The notes: a model not told the origin generated them from the sequence alone. A DNA stretch of 64,000 nucleotides from Cynocephalus volans (GCF_027409185.1 NC_084467.1:16420501-16484500); one strand, 5' to 3'. Shown: positions 11,090 to 23,857, numbered from the stretch's first letter. Program-made: numbers and translations.

Positions 11090-12290
11090 TGTGAATTAGT
11101 ATACATAGATGTATTTCCTAGCTCAGTCTGCTGAAAGGGCCAGCAATGACACTTCCATAACAATAAACACACATACAGCCCAGATCTTGGTCTCTAACAC
11201 CACTCTCTCTTAAAAAGAACCAGGGTTTCTTAGAGAAGTGGTTGATCCCAGGACCGGGGCAGAAGAAATACGAGATAAGCCTGGAAAATCATGTGGTGCC
11301 AGAAAGTAAAGAAATGCTTTTAAAAAAATAAATAAATAAAGATGGGGGCTTGTTGAAAAAACACAGGAGTCAACCTGAAGGAACTCCTGATGGTCAAAGC
11401 TAGAACTGGAGCAACAAAATAATGACAGTACTGGATTTCAACCCAGACAATAAAATATATACCCATTAGTCTATGATGATATGAATAAATAATCAAATAA
11501 ATAAATGAAGAGAAAGAATGAAGAAATGAAGAAGATACATTCTAATTCTTCCTCACAATACTCTGGTTTCTCTTCAGATCGTATAAATCTTTCGCCTTTT
11601 ACTAATTCTTCCTCACAGAATTACAATTATCAAATGTAGAAGAGGGAAATAGAAAGTCACAATTAGACAACCACAAATTAATAAATGTTGCCGACAAGAT
11701 CCACCAGTTGCTGAGATTAATGGGCCAAAGTTTGAGGAGAAACATTACTTGCAAAGTCTTGAAGTATCTCCCACAAGATACTTATCAACTACAGTAGAAA
11801 GACCAGCAGACAGCATCTTAACCACATAATCAAAGTAATCACCACCAGATCAACATCATGAACCTCCCATTGAGAGCACTGAGAAGGAATGCATAACCTC
11901 ACTCTGTTCATGAGAAAACATGGAATAAATCCAAACTGAGGGACATCCTATGAAAAACTGATCAATAACCTTCAAAAGTGTCAAGGTCATAAAAAATAAG
12001 CAAAGACTGAGGAACAGATACAAACTAGAGGAGAATAAAGAGAAATAACTAAATGCATTTAGGATTCTGGAACAGAAAAAGGATATTTATTAATAGAAAA
12101 ATTGGTAAAATTCTAACAAGGTATATAATCTGGTTAATAATATTGTACCAATGTTAATTTCCGGTTCTTAATAATTGTACTGTGGCTATGGAAGTTGTTA
12201 ACCTTAGGGAAAGGAGATCAGGTCAGCAATATAAGGGAACTCTTCCTACTACCTTGGCAACTTCTCTAAAATTAGTTCAATATACAGTTT
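11090..12290 (+). repeat. Ancient LINE-like 3' fragment(s)
   Basis: The stretch 11340-12290 carries phrases (tail of AATAAATAATCAAATAAAT near 11480; ATTGTACCAATGTTAATTTC at about 12140; AATTGTACTGTGGCTATGG) known from old L1-family 3' ends. A related phrase recurs at 39120-39320. Diverged, and the family name is uncertain. Confidence 0.4.
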
Positions 12291-12489
12291 TTCTTTTTTA
12301 AAAAGAGAACTAACAATACTTTGCTCGTATTCGGTTCAGATGCTAATGTCAAAGACCTTTACACCTACAAGATTAAATACAAACTGCTGGACAAAAGCAT
12401 ATAAAATGCTGCCTCACAAAGCATTTCAATAACACATCTAGGAATATTAGAAAGACTCCTAATTTTCTAAGCTATGTAATGGTTACTAG

Positions 12490-12562
12490 GTGGGGTGACC
12501 ATATAATTTACCATCCAAACCAGGATCATTACAGGAGAAAGGGACCCTCTGGTCACCCTATT
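12490..12562. mobile_element. Short MITE-like element with terminal inverted repeats
   Basis: gggtgacca (12493-12501) is matched by the inverted tggtcaccc (12550-12558), enclosing 48 bp with an ATATAATTTACCATCCAAACC motif. This is the form of an internally deleted, non-autonomous mammalian DNA transposon. The family was not named. Confidence 0.55.
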
Positions 12563-13980
12563 AGTAGGTCAGTGGTCAGTGTACTAAAGATCTCAAATCA
12601 CTCTGAGCTGGCACACACTCGATGCTTCAGCTAGTCATCCTTCCTCCCTCAGCCTCTGGTACAAAGGCAGGAGAGGTGGGCAGAAACTTGGACCAGAAAA
12701 TCTCCAAACTCCCTTTCAGCTCAGAAAAATTAATGGCTCACAGTAGCACCCTGTAAACATTTTTCTTTTTTTTTAATTTACTAAGTGTCTACTACGTATA
12801 AAGAGAAAATAAGGTAATGCATACTTATATGTTAGGGTCCTTTAACTATGATTTTTAAAGAAGGTCACAAATGAAATCACTGAGTTTCTAGAGCAGCATT
12901 CAGCTTTCACTGCCTTGCCTAAAATGTACCACATTCAAGTACACCCAACCAAGTCACCAAACATAAAAGGTAATAAACTAAGGTCAAGTACTCTGCTGTC
13001 TGCTTTTGAAGCAGCAGTTACCTCAGGAAGTTGGACTGGTTCCAAAAGCTAATATTTCTGAAAAAGATTAACAATGTAATATAGAGAGTTATCAGCTGAC
13101 TATATTAGCCTCAAAGAATCAACAGTACTAATCACGTACTTGATGTCATGAAAATAGGTTAATTAAGACCCACTTCCTTTGCATATTTAGTAAGAACTAA
13201 GCTAGAGATACACACAATAATTTATAAAACTTAAAAAAACAGATATAATCTTAGAAAATCAACAACCCCATTCCCACACTGCATTGTTTCAATTTTAAGC
13301 CATTAAAGAGATTGGGGGGGGGAACTTTGTCCAAAACAAATAAACCCTGTTTTTGTTAGACCTGAAAAGTTATGAAATGCCTCTTTTTTAATGTGGTCTT
13401 TTCCTGAATAGCAAAAAAAATTCTGTTAGACAGAGATTAGCAGTATTTCCCAATTTTGTTTCTTTATAATAATGTACACATTAGAATAGCTTGAGGGTTT
13501 AATCTCCTAAATCAAAAATCAAATTTAACTTGAAAACTATACAAATGCTTTAGGACAGAACTAATGTTCTATGTGAAATACAACAACCCAAGAATTTATA
13601 ACTTCACTCACAATTTCAATTCCTCACAGGACAGCAAGAGTCAAATACCTACACTTTATTTTTCACAAAGCTATCCCTTCCTAATAGGAATTTACCTTAA
13701 TAACAAAAGCAGGCAAATTCTCTTTTGAGTAGTTGTTTTCTGACCATTATAAAAAAGGCAGAAATGGCCAAAGTTTCTTTATTCATATTTTATAAATAGT
13801 ACACCTCACTAAATCCCAAGCACTTAATGGATTATAAAACCTTACATGTACAGTACAGTTCTATGATGTCATTTCTACTCTCCTGATCTTTCCCACTCCT
13901 TATTTCAACTTGCACACTCAATCAAATAAATCTTCAAAAAAACTGTTTTCATCATGTCAGTTTCCCAATGAAAAACATAA
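12563..13980. other. Presumed intron, nothing recognised
   Basis: Unique-looking A+T-rich sequence with a G-run at 13314-13321; no gene or nameable repeat. Confidence 0.4.
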
Positions 13981-14295
13981 AAGAAATGCAACTGATTTTT
14001 TGACGAGGTGCCAAGACAATTCAATGGGCAAAGAATATTCAACAAATGGTACTGAGATAACTGGGTATCCATATGCAAAAGAATAAAGTTGGAGCTCTGC
14101 TTCACACCATACATAAAAGTTAACCCCAAATGGATCAAAGACCTAAATGTAAGAGCTAAAATTATAAAACTCTTAGGAGAAAATGGTAGTAAATGTTAGC
14201 ACCCTCGTGTTAAGCAAAGCTCTCTCAGACACAACCACAAAGCAAAGTGACACAGAAAATAAAGAAAAATTAGGCTTCATCAAAATTAAAAACTT

Positions 14296-14695
14296 CATAT
14301 CCATCATCAGATGAGTGGATACGGAAAATGTGGTACATCTACACAATGGAATACTACTCTGCTATAAAAAAGAATGAAATACTGCCATTTGCAACAACAT
14401 GGATGGACTAAAGAAAATTATATTAAGTGAAACGAGTCAGGCACAGAAATATCACATGTTCTCACTTATTTGTGGGAGCTAAAAATAAATAAATAAATAC
14501 ACAAACAGGGTTTGGGAAAGGGAAGGAAACACAACAATCACAATTCCTTGAAGTTGTTACAAGTGAACAGATATGAGGTTGTTGGGAGGGGAGAGGGAGG
14601 GGGGAGGGAGGTTTTGGTAATGGGCCACAATAATCAACCACATTGTATATTGATAAAATTAAATTAAATTTTAAATAAATAAATAAAAAGAAAAA
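14296..14695 (+). mobile_element. Young 5'-truncated LINE-1
   Basis: About 400 bp nearly identical to the 3' end of the large L1 in this window (compare 8126-8530): ATCATCAGATGAGTGGATAC onward, then the G-rich 3'UTR and tail. Duplications aaaattaaaaactt at 14282-14295 and 14696-14709 flank it. It lies inside the older L1. Confidence 0.85.
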
Positions 14696-14711
14696 AAAAT
14701 TAAAAACTTTT

Positions 14712-14875
14712 AGGGTCGGCCCATGGCTCACTTGGGAGAGTGTGGTGCTGATAACACTAAGGCCGCGGGTTCGGATCCCGATATAGGGAGGGCCGGTTGG
14801 CTCACTTGGAAGAGCACGGTTCTGACAACACCAAGTCAAGCGTTAAGATCCCCTTACGGATCATCTTTAAAAAAA
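14712..14875 (+). repeat. tRNA-Ile-like SINE, dimer
   Basis: AGGGTCGGCCCATGGCTCAC ... GATCCCCTTACGGATCATC plus A-tail. It uses the same target word as the L1 before it: aaaattaaaaactttt at 14696-14711 and 14876-14891. Confidence 0.9.
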
Positions 14876-15605
14876 AAAATTAAAAACTTTTGTGTTCTAC
14901 TTTAAAGGACATTATTGAGAAAGTGAAAAGATAACCCACTTAATGGAAGGAAATATTTGAAAATCTCGTATCTGATAAAGGACTTATATCCAGAATATAT
15001 AAAGAACTCAACAATAAAAAGACAAATAACCCAATTAAAAACTGGGCTAAAGATTTGTTTGTTTGTTTGTGGCTAAAGATTTGAACAGATCTTTAAAGAT
15101 TTGCCATAAATGAAAAATGGCAAATACACACATGAAAAGATGCTCAACATTATTTGCCATCAGAGAGATACAAATCAAAACCACAATGATACCACTTCAC
15201 ACCCACTAAGATAGCCTACAATCAGAAAGACAGATAATGACAAATGTTGGTGAGGATGCAGATAAACTGGAACCCTCATACACTGCCAGTAGGAACATAA
15301 AATGGTGCAGCCATTTGGAAAACAGTTTGGCATTTCCTCAAAATGTTAACTGTGGAGTTACCTTATGTAACCCAGCACTGTACTCTAGGTATATATCCAA
15401 GAGAAATTAAACATTTATTCACATTAAAACATTCACGGATGTTCATAGAAACATTATTCATAGCCAAAAAGTTTGCCCAACTTTTTGGCCATTCCTTATC
15501 CAACAGCCAAAAGGTTGGAACAACCTAAATGTCCATCAAGTGATGAATGGATAATGAAAATGTGGTACATGGAACATTATTCAACAATTTAAAAAATGAA
15601 GTACT

Positions 15606-15775
15606 AGCACTGGCCTGTGACTCACTTGGGAGAGTGTGGTGCTGATAACACCAAGGCCACGGGTTCGGATCCCTATATAGGGATGGCCGGTTAGCTCACC
15701 GGCTGAGCATGGTGCTGACAACACCAAGTCAAGGGTTAAGATCCCCTTACTGGTCATCTTCAAAAAAAAAAAAAA
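15606..15775 (+). repeat. tRNA-Ile-like SINE, dimer
   Basis: Two units followed by an 18-base A-run; duplications aaaatgaagtact at 15593-15605 and 15776-15788. Inserted in the old L1. Confidence 0.9.
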
Positions 15776-16076
15776 AAAATGAAGTACTGATACATGCTAA
15801 AACATAAACGAACCTTGAAAACATTATGCTTTGAGAGAAACCTGTCACAAAAGACCACATTTTGCATTATTCCATTTATATGAAATGTCTAGAATAGTAT
15901 ATATTCTAAAATACATAGAAGCAGAAAGAAGATTAGTACTTGCCTAGGGCAGAAAGAATTGGGGAAAATGGGGAGTTGAATGGGTTTCTTTTGCAAGTGA
16001 TGAAAAGGTTTTAAAATTGTAGTGATAGTTGTGCAATTCTCAATTCATTTGGAATATATTCAAAACCACTCAATTG

Positions 16077-16229
16077 GGGCCGAGCCTGTGGCGCACTCGG
16101 GGGGGTGCGGCGCTGGGAGTGCGGCGACGCTCCCAGCGGCCGCGGGTTCGGATCCTACATGGGAATGGCCAGTGCACTCACTGGCTGAGTGCCGGTCACG
16201 AAAAAGAAAAAAAAAAAAAAAAAAAAAAA
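16077..16229 (+). repeat. GC-rich SINE subtype
   Basis: GGGCCGAGCCTGTGGCGCAC ... GTGCCGGTCACGAAAAAG with a long A-run. Fifteen-bp duplications aaaaccactcaattg at 16062-16076 and 16230-16244. Inserted in the old L1 3'UTR. Confidence 0.9.
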
Positions 16230-16520
16230 AAAACCACTCAATTGTATGCTTTAAATGGGTGACTTATAAGGGAACATGAATTACATCTCAATAAAGCTGC
16301 TAAAGAAAAATTAATGAACTACTATCACTACTATTATCTATTCAAAGCCCTCTACAATCTGGATCCATTATCTTGAGTATTCTACCATGAAAATCCTCTA
16401 CTCCAAGCACACAGACCATGATCCTTAGAACCTTATCATACGCCATGCCTGTTTCGAGCCCAAATCTCTATTCACATTGGTCACCCACTCACCACAATCC
16501 ACTCCCCTCTGCCCATCTTT

Positions 16521-16928
16521 TGTATTAGTCTGTTTTGTGTTGCTATAACAAAATACCTGAGACTGGGTAATTTATAAAGAACAGAAGTTTATTTGCTTAT
16601 GATTCTGGGACAGCTGCATCTGGCACGGGCCTAAGGCTCTTTCTACTCATGGTGGAAAGCGGCAGGCAGCCGGTGGGTACAAACAGATCACATGGTGAGA
16701 GAAAGCAAGCAAGAGAGAGGGGAGGTGCCAGGGTCTTTAAACAACCAGCTCTCGCAGGAACTAATAGAGCGAGATCTCACTGAGGTCCCCCTCCCCCAGG
16801 GAAAGTGTTAATCCATTCGTGAGGGATCCGCCCCCATTACTCAAACAGCTCGCAACACTGCCATACTGGTGATCAGATCTCCACATGAGTTTTCGCAGGG
16901 ACAACAAATCCAAACTCTATCACCATCC
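16521..16928 (-). repeat. MaLR LTR (MST/MLT1-like), antisense
   Basis: Plus-strand TGTATTAGTCTGTTTTGTGT, ATACCTGAGACTGGGTAATT and a right end near CTCTATCACCATCCA are the reverse complement of a MaLR-type LTR. A solitary LTR of about 400 bp. Confidence 0.8.
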
Positions 16929-17640
16929 AAACCCTGGCTATAGTCTTAAACTCTTTTGTAATCATCTTTCCACTCAAGTTCTGTTCCTTATATACTACTT
17001 ACTAGGGCCTAGAAAAATGGTCAGGAGTCATCTCACTTACCTTTCGTACATACCTCCATTCTTCAAGGTTCAGTCCTTTCCATTCTCAATGTAAAAACAC
17101 TGTATTCTGGCAAACCTGGCTATGTTCACTTTCTATTTCTACCTAGTTTTCTCTTCTTGTAATTCCAAAATCCTGTTTGTTCCACACTTCGATCCTGTTT
17201 CCCTAACCCCACATGAATCCCTTACGGTCTTTTTCTTCTTCTGTCAATTACTCCTTATAATACTAATACTTCCTGAAAGCCAATTAAAGAAATCAAGGAG
17301 ATACCACATATGTACATATGTATACATTCACAACTAACAAATACCACTCTGGCCACCATCTTTTTAAAAAAATTTAGTATACCCAAACATACGGATGAGG
17401 ATGGACTCAAAGAGATAAAAAGAATTGTAAATAATTGTAGAGGAGAAAAAAACCTGTGACATCACATTGAGTTTTAATGTTGCAAATAATGTAAAATATT
17501 ACAAGTACAATAACTCAAAAATGTTTGACTTATCGATCAAGGTTTGAGCTCTCACTCTAATGTGCAGTGGTAACTTCGGAGCTACAGGCCAAAAGTGAAA
17601 GAATAGCCCCAAGAAAACCTTCCCAAAGAAACAAAAAGTT
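16929..17640. other. Presumed intron, nothing recognised
   Basis: Short open frames only; no gene or nameable repeat. Confidence 0.4.
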
Positions 17641-17649
17641 CATTTACAT

Positions 17650-18010
17650 TCCAAACTGATATAGAATAAAACTATTCAAAAAGTACTTTTTGTTGGCAGA
17701 TAGTTAAGTAACAAAATAATAAAGACTGTACAAAACTGTACATGTAATTTGACCTTCAGTTATGTTATAAAAAAGAACAGAATTTAAGTTCATTAAAATT
17801 AGAATCCATAGAACCCCATAAATATGTACAATAAAAAATATTTTTTAAAAACATTTTTAATTAAAACTCAAAGAAAAAAGGACAGGAAAGAAACATACCA
17901 GAATGTCAACAGTGGTTATTTCTACATAATAAGACTATGGGTGATTTTTACTTAATTCTTTTCTATATTTTTGAAATTCCCTGATTTGATTATGTGCTAC
18001 TCTTATAATC
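17650..18010 (+). repeat. Possible ancient LINE-like fragment
   Basis: AACAGTGGTTATTTCTACAT followed by TTTTCTATATTTTTGAAATT resembles old LINE 3'UTR text. Very diverged; weak call. Confidence 0.3.
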
Positions 18011-19765
18011 ATAAAAAGAAGTGTTTTAATAGTAATATTTGACCATAGATGTTGTTTCTCTATGGCATTTATACCAACCCTAACCTCAGTATCTATACTT
18101 CAAGTACAACTCAGCCACACTAGATGGTTTTGTAAAGTGAGTCAATACTATTCCATCTCAAAGAAAATTACAGAACTATTTTCAATTCAATTACACATCA
18201 GTAAAAAACAACTTTAGTACAGCTTTGAATGCTAAAAGTCAGTTGTGATGCCATCTGTATTAGCCCTGAAACTAATCTTAAAATTTAGTCCCAGACTCCA
18301 ACTTACTTAACATTTCATTCCACAAATATTCACAGACTGCCTACTGGTTGCCAAGAACTATTCTAGGTGCTGGCAATTCTGCAGACAAAAAACTCTGCCT
18401 TCATGGAGCTTACATTCTATTGACAAAATTCAATGTCTCATAAGAGCCAGGCAGCACATTATGGGCTCAAAAAAATACAAGACAACTACTAATTAGTTAA
18501 TAAAGGTCATAAAAACTGACAATTTTCAAATGCACTTAAAATAATTTAAACTATCTCAAATTTCTGCTGAAGCTACAGGAGAATAAAACACTCCTGGATG
18601 GCAGCAAGCCAAAGAACTAGAAGCCATTTAAGAATTCAGAAGTAGCTTTGGATGCTGCAATATTTCATCCATGTAAATCTCAGCTGCAGTTTATACACTG
18701 CTTGAAGTCATATGAATACAGATGTCTGGCTAATAATCAGGAAATAGTTTCCCATTATATTAGCTCAAAGTATTATTCCTGAAGTAAAAATAGATTGTGT
18801 CTCGTCACAGGAGTTTATTCCAAAACTTATTTCCCTCATATCTCATAATGAACTAACTGTAGTTCATCCTGATGATGACCCAGAGCAAGCCAGTAACTGA
18901 CCATGGCAACCTTATTTTATGGTCTGTTACCATTCCACGACTGACTATACTGTCTTCACAGTAAAAGTCACAGCTAAAGTCATAAAGGCATTTCAGTCTC
19001 TTTGGCTAAACCTAACATTAATAAGCCAAAAACCAGAGGTTTCTTACGTGAGCAAGTTGCCCTGCCTCTGATCCACGTTAGCGTGCTTGTAAAAGCCACC
19101 ACAGAAGTGTGTCACTGACCATCAGACAGACTAAGAAACCATTAACTGGTCTCTATAAACCCTTCCCCTCTACTTGCAAGAAAAAAACAAACCTCAAAGC
19201 ATAATCAGAATACTAAATCATTATAATTCAAGGTCACTGAAGAAAATGAGTCTAGCAACTACGTATTAGAGAAAGGAAAACCAAAGCCCAGAGCAGTTAC
19301 ATGAATAGTCCAAGATAACACATCTATCAAAATGGAAGAGCCAAACTCAAATACAGATTTTTTGATTACAAATCAGGCGCACTTCTCAATACACCAGGCT
19401 AAACCTACTTAAATTTTAAGGCTAGCAGGTACTGTTTGCAAGCCAAAGACTAACATCAAAAGGGCAGAGATATTATGAGATGAAGTGGGAAGGAGACCAG
19501 AAAAAGACTAACTACAGATTAGATCAAATACATATCTCCTCCTCAAACACTTATTCCTCAGATTATGATTGGGAAGATACTTTGAATCTGTAGCAACTGT
19601 GTTTTGATTGCCACTTTCTCTGGCAGCTCCTCTAGCTTCTTTGCTCTCGCAAAACAAACAAACAAAAAACCTGAAACATGACTGAAATCCACTGACATTG
19701 TAGGCCACAGCAACAAGCAATGGAATTGGGAAAAGTGAACTGGCAGAGGAGAAAGCTATGTAAAC
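18011..19765. other. Presumed intron, mostly unassigned
   Basis: A phrase at 18310-18420 (CACAGACTGCCTACTGG...ATGGAGCTTACATTCTA) resembles an old L2/MIR-age repeat. Otherwise nothing is recognised. Confidence 0.35.
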
Positions 19766-19769
19766 CTGG

Positions 19770-20005
19770 GTTAATTCTTACTCATCCTTCTAATTTAGGT
19801 CAAATATCAACTTTAAGAAGCCCTAATTCCTCCTTCCCTAGACAAGACTCTTCTAGCAGAGTTATCACTGTACTTGCTTCATGGTATTCTGCCTGTTTAC
19901 CTGTCTGGAGTAGATTCTTTAAGGACAAAAATTGTATCTTAGCTTTTCAATGCTAAACTTAGCACTAAGTCTGGCACACAGTAGGTGCTGAATAAAAGAA
20001 CAAAT
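19770..20005 (+). repeat. L2 3' end
   Basis: CTAATTCCTCCTTCCCTAGA ... CTGGCACACAGTAGGTGCTG, AATAAAAGAACAAATGAA follows the L2 3' terminal pattern. Confidence 0.7.
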
Positions 20006-20188
20006 GAACTCATAAACTTGCCACTTGTACTGAAGCGTCAATATAAATGGCTAAAATGTGGCAATCCTCTACATTAATCCTCTACAAAACATGGTTTACA
20101 AACATTTTTTAGAGCTAAGAACTTCATTTAAAAACCTTATCAGAAACCCAAATGTGGAAAAGCAATATATCAGTTCTCACGTAGTTTA

Positions 20189-20341
20189 TTTATTTATTAT
20201 TTATTTTTTTTCTTTTTCGTGACCGGCACTCAGCCAGTGAGTGTACCGGCCATTCCTATATAGGATCCGAACCCGCGGCCGCTGGGAGCGTCGCCGCGCT
20301 CCCAGCGCAGCACCCTCCCGAGTGCGCCACAGGCTCGGCCC
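20189..20341 (-). repeat. GC-rich SINE subtype
   Basis: Antisense copy: TTTTTCGTGACCGGCACTCA ... GCGCCACAGGCTCGGCC. Duplications tctcacgtagttta at 20175-20188 and 20342-20355. It contains the clearest version of the subtype's hairpin (see findings). Confidence 0.95.
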
Positions 20342-20355
20342 TCTCACGTAGTTTA

Positions 20356-20915
20356 AACTCTCATGGTTTGACAGAAAATACCTCACTTTGAAACTGGTAA
20401 ATCTAGGACAGGGAGTAGCAGCAGTGATGTAACTCAGACACCTAAGTAACTTTCTTCCTTCATCTCCATCTTGCATCTATCTCCTTCTCTCCTTCCTATA
20501 CAAGGATTCACAGTTGGTATTTGACACTTTCTTGGTGGTTGGGCTTAAGAGAAGAGAGACTGCTGGCCACTACATGAGCTACAGAATTCTAGCTGCCAGT
20601 TATAATGGTATTTTCCTGGAGGCCTTGCTAACTTCCAAACAAGCAGAAACATGAACTGAATCAAATGTGGCAGGCCTATGCTTTAAGGTTCAATGAGGTA
20701 AAGATAACCTACCCGTCTAGCAATATGTAGCTATAAACTAATTAAAACAAGGAACAGCATCACTATATTCTAGACTAATCCAGAGAGCTTCTTTTCTGTA
20801 TACAGACCTTCCCCTGGCTCTCAAATATAGGAGAGTATTCTTCCTCCCATTCTCACTTACAGGCTGGGTTAGAATTAGCCTGTCACAGTAAAAAGGGCAT
20901 TCATGGGTTTGGAGT
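20356..20915. other. Presumed intron, nothing recognised
   Basis: No gene or nameable repeat. Confidence 0.4.
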
Positions 20916-20919
20916 CAGT

Positions 20920-21105
20920 CATAGCAGTCTGAATTGTAGACCACCATTTACTAGATGGACAACCTTGGACAGATTACCTAACTTCTTTGCATTTCAGTTT
21001 CCTCACCTGTAAAATAAGGATAATACCTACCTTATTAGAGTTCTTGTGAGAATTAAATAAAAACATGCATGTATGGCTCCCAGAACATCAGGCACTCAAT
21101 AAATG
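20920..21105 (+). repeat. MIR
   Basis: The core CAGTTTCCTCACCTGTAAAA and the end CAGGCACTCAATAAATGG follow the MIR consensus on the plus strand. Confidence 0.8.
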
Positions 21106-21108
21106 GAT

Positions 21109-21110
21109 AC

Positions 21111-21153
<43 letters not shown>
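21109..21153. repeat. (ATT)n microsatellite
   Basis: About 15 uninterrupted ATT units, starting right at the AATAAATGG end of a MIR. Confidence 0.95.
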
Positions 21154-21156
<3 letters not shown>

Positions 21157-23669
21157 ATTTAGCTTTAATAGGCAAAAAAGACGGTAAACATTACTGGCTT
21201 CAGCCTGTTAAGATAAAACTAAAAACCAACATAGAAAAAAAAAGGAAAATTATAATACCAAAAAAAGCAACAGGAATATTGGTTTTTAATATCTATGTCA
21301 TATGTCTACGACAAAACAACTGAGGACACAGGTCATTCTTTGACAGGTCTGTACCAAATTTAGTTCTGCAAAGAACCCATTGTCTGATTTTCTTAACCAA
21401 ACCGGCTGTCCCAAAACAGTAACTAGACTCTCCAGAACTGTCAGCGGCCTTGAAAGAAATAACATCCTGAAGTCTTTCCATATAAATATAGAGAACACTG
21501 TGTATTCATAACAGACTGCAAAACTGTTCTAAGTCGAAACTATTTGGGCACCTGAATACAAACTCATTTATCTTGAATTATCTGAAGGGTGAGCAATTTC
21601 AATCTAAAGGGCTAGGCTTTTATCGGGGTCCATGGACCCCCTGAAAGTATAAGCAAGATTTTTTTGTGTATGGACAGTTGCCTATGGAGACAGTCTGGAC
21701 AGCTTTCATCAAAAGGTCAAAGTTGTTACCCAGAAAAGATTAAGAATCACTGTTAAGATTCTCAACAGAGCCTCTTCAGAACCTCATACCAGGAAACTGG
21801 GGTGAGCATATCTAAAGGCAAATATTTTGAAATGCCAATTTCACAAACTTTAAGCTTTATGCTGGATTATGTTACAAAAACTCTAAGCCTATTTTTCCCT
21901 TGCCTTCAGCACTTTCTGTATCTGGGTTTTTCTTCTTCTTACAGCCCCTACCATCAAGCCTGCCCTCTGCCAGGCCCCATCCTTTGACTGCCTTTTTGCA
22001 GTTAAAGGCCTCTACTTGAAATGGTCTGATGGGCCCTGCCATGCAATACTGATGCCTACTTAAGCAGGTTCCAGTTTACATTCAAATTCATCACTGCTCA
22101 CATTTTCCCTCATTTCTGATTTACCACCTGAACAATGAGTACAAATGAAGGATACCTTGCCATGGAAATCTCTTTCTCGTATTTTCACCAATTTAAAATA
22201 CGGTCTGAAAAAAATAAATAAAACAAAATACTGTCTGAACTTACTAATTCAATGCAAACATAACTGTACCCATACATTTTAAGAAACTAGAGATCCATTC
22301 AAACCACGGAAAGAACTCCAACTATGCACTCCTGCCTGGACGCTTCAATGTTATCAACTAATCGAACAATGACCACAACAAGCCTCAAATACAAATTCCC
22401 ACACTCCCGCAGGGCAGAAAAACAGAACTGCTCTATTCCAATCAATTTTTAACCAAGTCCCCATTATCAGTTGATAACATTTTTCCACGGTGTGTTCTGG
22501 TGAAATCTATAACCCATACTTTATTTACTATTTATATAATAAGGTTTTACATTTTAGCAACTGTAACCTTTAAGAGTGTAGAGCAAAGGAAAGAGCTGTG
22601 AAATCTATCAACAGGAAAAACAATTTTAGCTTTGGTGATATGAAGCAAAGTAAAACTTAAAGCCACGTAAAAGTAAATATCCTATATTACTACAAATAGG
22701 TTTAAAAATTATCTCCATTAGAAATTACATCTTAAGTTTATCCCCTTTAACAACTGCTTTTTTATTCAAAAGAAAATTAAGTCGTAGCATTAGTAACTAC
22801 TTTTATGCTGCAATCAACTCAGAGCTTTTATAAGTAATTCCTCTGTGAAATGCACTGAGAAAAAGCATAGAAACACTTAAGTCACAGCTCTTTGTATCCA
22901 AATAAGCCACCAAATTCACCAAGCATTGTCATATGCACCACTGCAGTCCCTACTTATTACTACGTACATCAAGAACACATAGTATGTATGGGCTTCCTTT
23001 CATTTCTGTTTAATTGTCAAAACAGGTCAAAGATACAAGTAATGGATAATTTTCTTCATGGCACAGTACAGAAACTTACAGTACTAACCAAGTATAAGCA
23101 ATCAAGAAAAAACCTGAAATTAAATCAAAAACTGAAATTTAAACTCACCAAGTATTAGGTGAAGATATGTTTAAGAGATCCAGCACTGAACTCTGCCTTT
23201 AACTAGGCAAACCAGCCAATCTTTTCCCCCACAGTAAAGCAACTAGGGATATTGATCAAAACTAACCAGGTTTTCCACGAGCAACACTAAGTTATCATTA
23301 AACATTCTCATGAGTGAACAATTCTTAGGCGAACAGAATCATGCAGGATAAAAACATTATGAAATCAGTGCACGCATCACACTGGAATGGAACTTATCTT
23401 TACTCTGCGCCACACTGCCTGGATTGAAAAATGTGGACTAACAATGTATAAAGAACAGAAAAAATGACACTTGACAGAAACCAAACAATGACCTGAAATG
23501 ACTCTGGAAGGGAGATGCCTTTCCCTTCTCAAAGTATTCGATACAGACAAGAATCAAACTACAGACTGTGAAATAATCTGTGGACTCCACAGCAGTTAGC
23601 TTATTGGCTCAAACACCCTACTATTTCTAAAATTCAAACACATGGTGATACAAATACAAAAGCACACGT
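21154..23669. other. Presumed intron, nothing recognised
   Basis: 2.5 kb with only short chance frames. No young SINE has inserted, and no exon or RNA gene is visible. Whether any of it is conserved cannot be judged without an alignment. Confidence 0.4.
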
Positions 23670-23688
23670 CTAACATCCAATGATTATT

Positions 23689-23857
23689 ATTATTTTTTTT
23701 GTTTAAAGATGACCGGTAAGGGGACCTTAACCCTTGACTTGGTGTTTCAGCACCACGCTCACCCAAGTGAGCTAACCAGCCATCCCTATATGGGATCCGA
23801 ACCCGTGAACTTGGTGTTATCAGCACCACACTCTCCCGAATGAGCCACGGGCCGGCC
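23689..23857 (-). repeat. tRNA-Ile-like SINE, dimer
   Basis: Antisense two-unit copy. Nineteen-bp duplications ctaacatccaatgattatt at 23670-23688 and 23858-23876, the longest in the window. Confidence 0.95.

Larger units (their letters stand above)
13985..16306 (+). mobile_element. Old LINE-1 3' part, split by four later insertions
   Basis: ORF2 C-terminal and 3'UTR sequence of an old L1 occupies 13985-14281, 14892-15592, 15776-16061 and 16230-16306, and reads continuously once the insertions are ignored. Typical phrases are GGATCAAAGACCTAAATGTA, GCTCAACATTATTTGCCATC and CTCAATAAAGCTGCTAAAG at its 3' end. A small duplication (GCTAAAGATTTG twice, around 15044-15083) is private to this copy. 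Confidence 0.75.
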
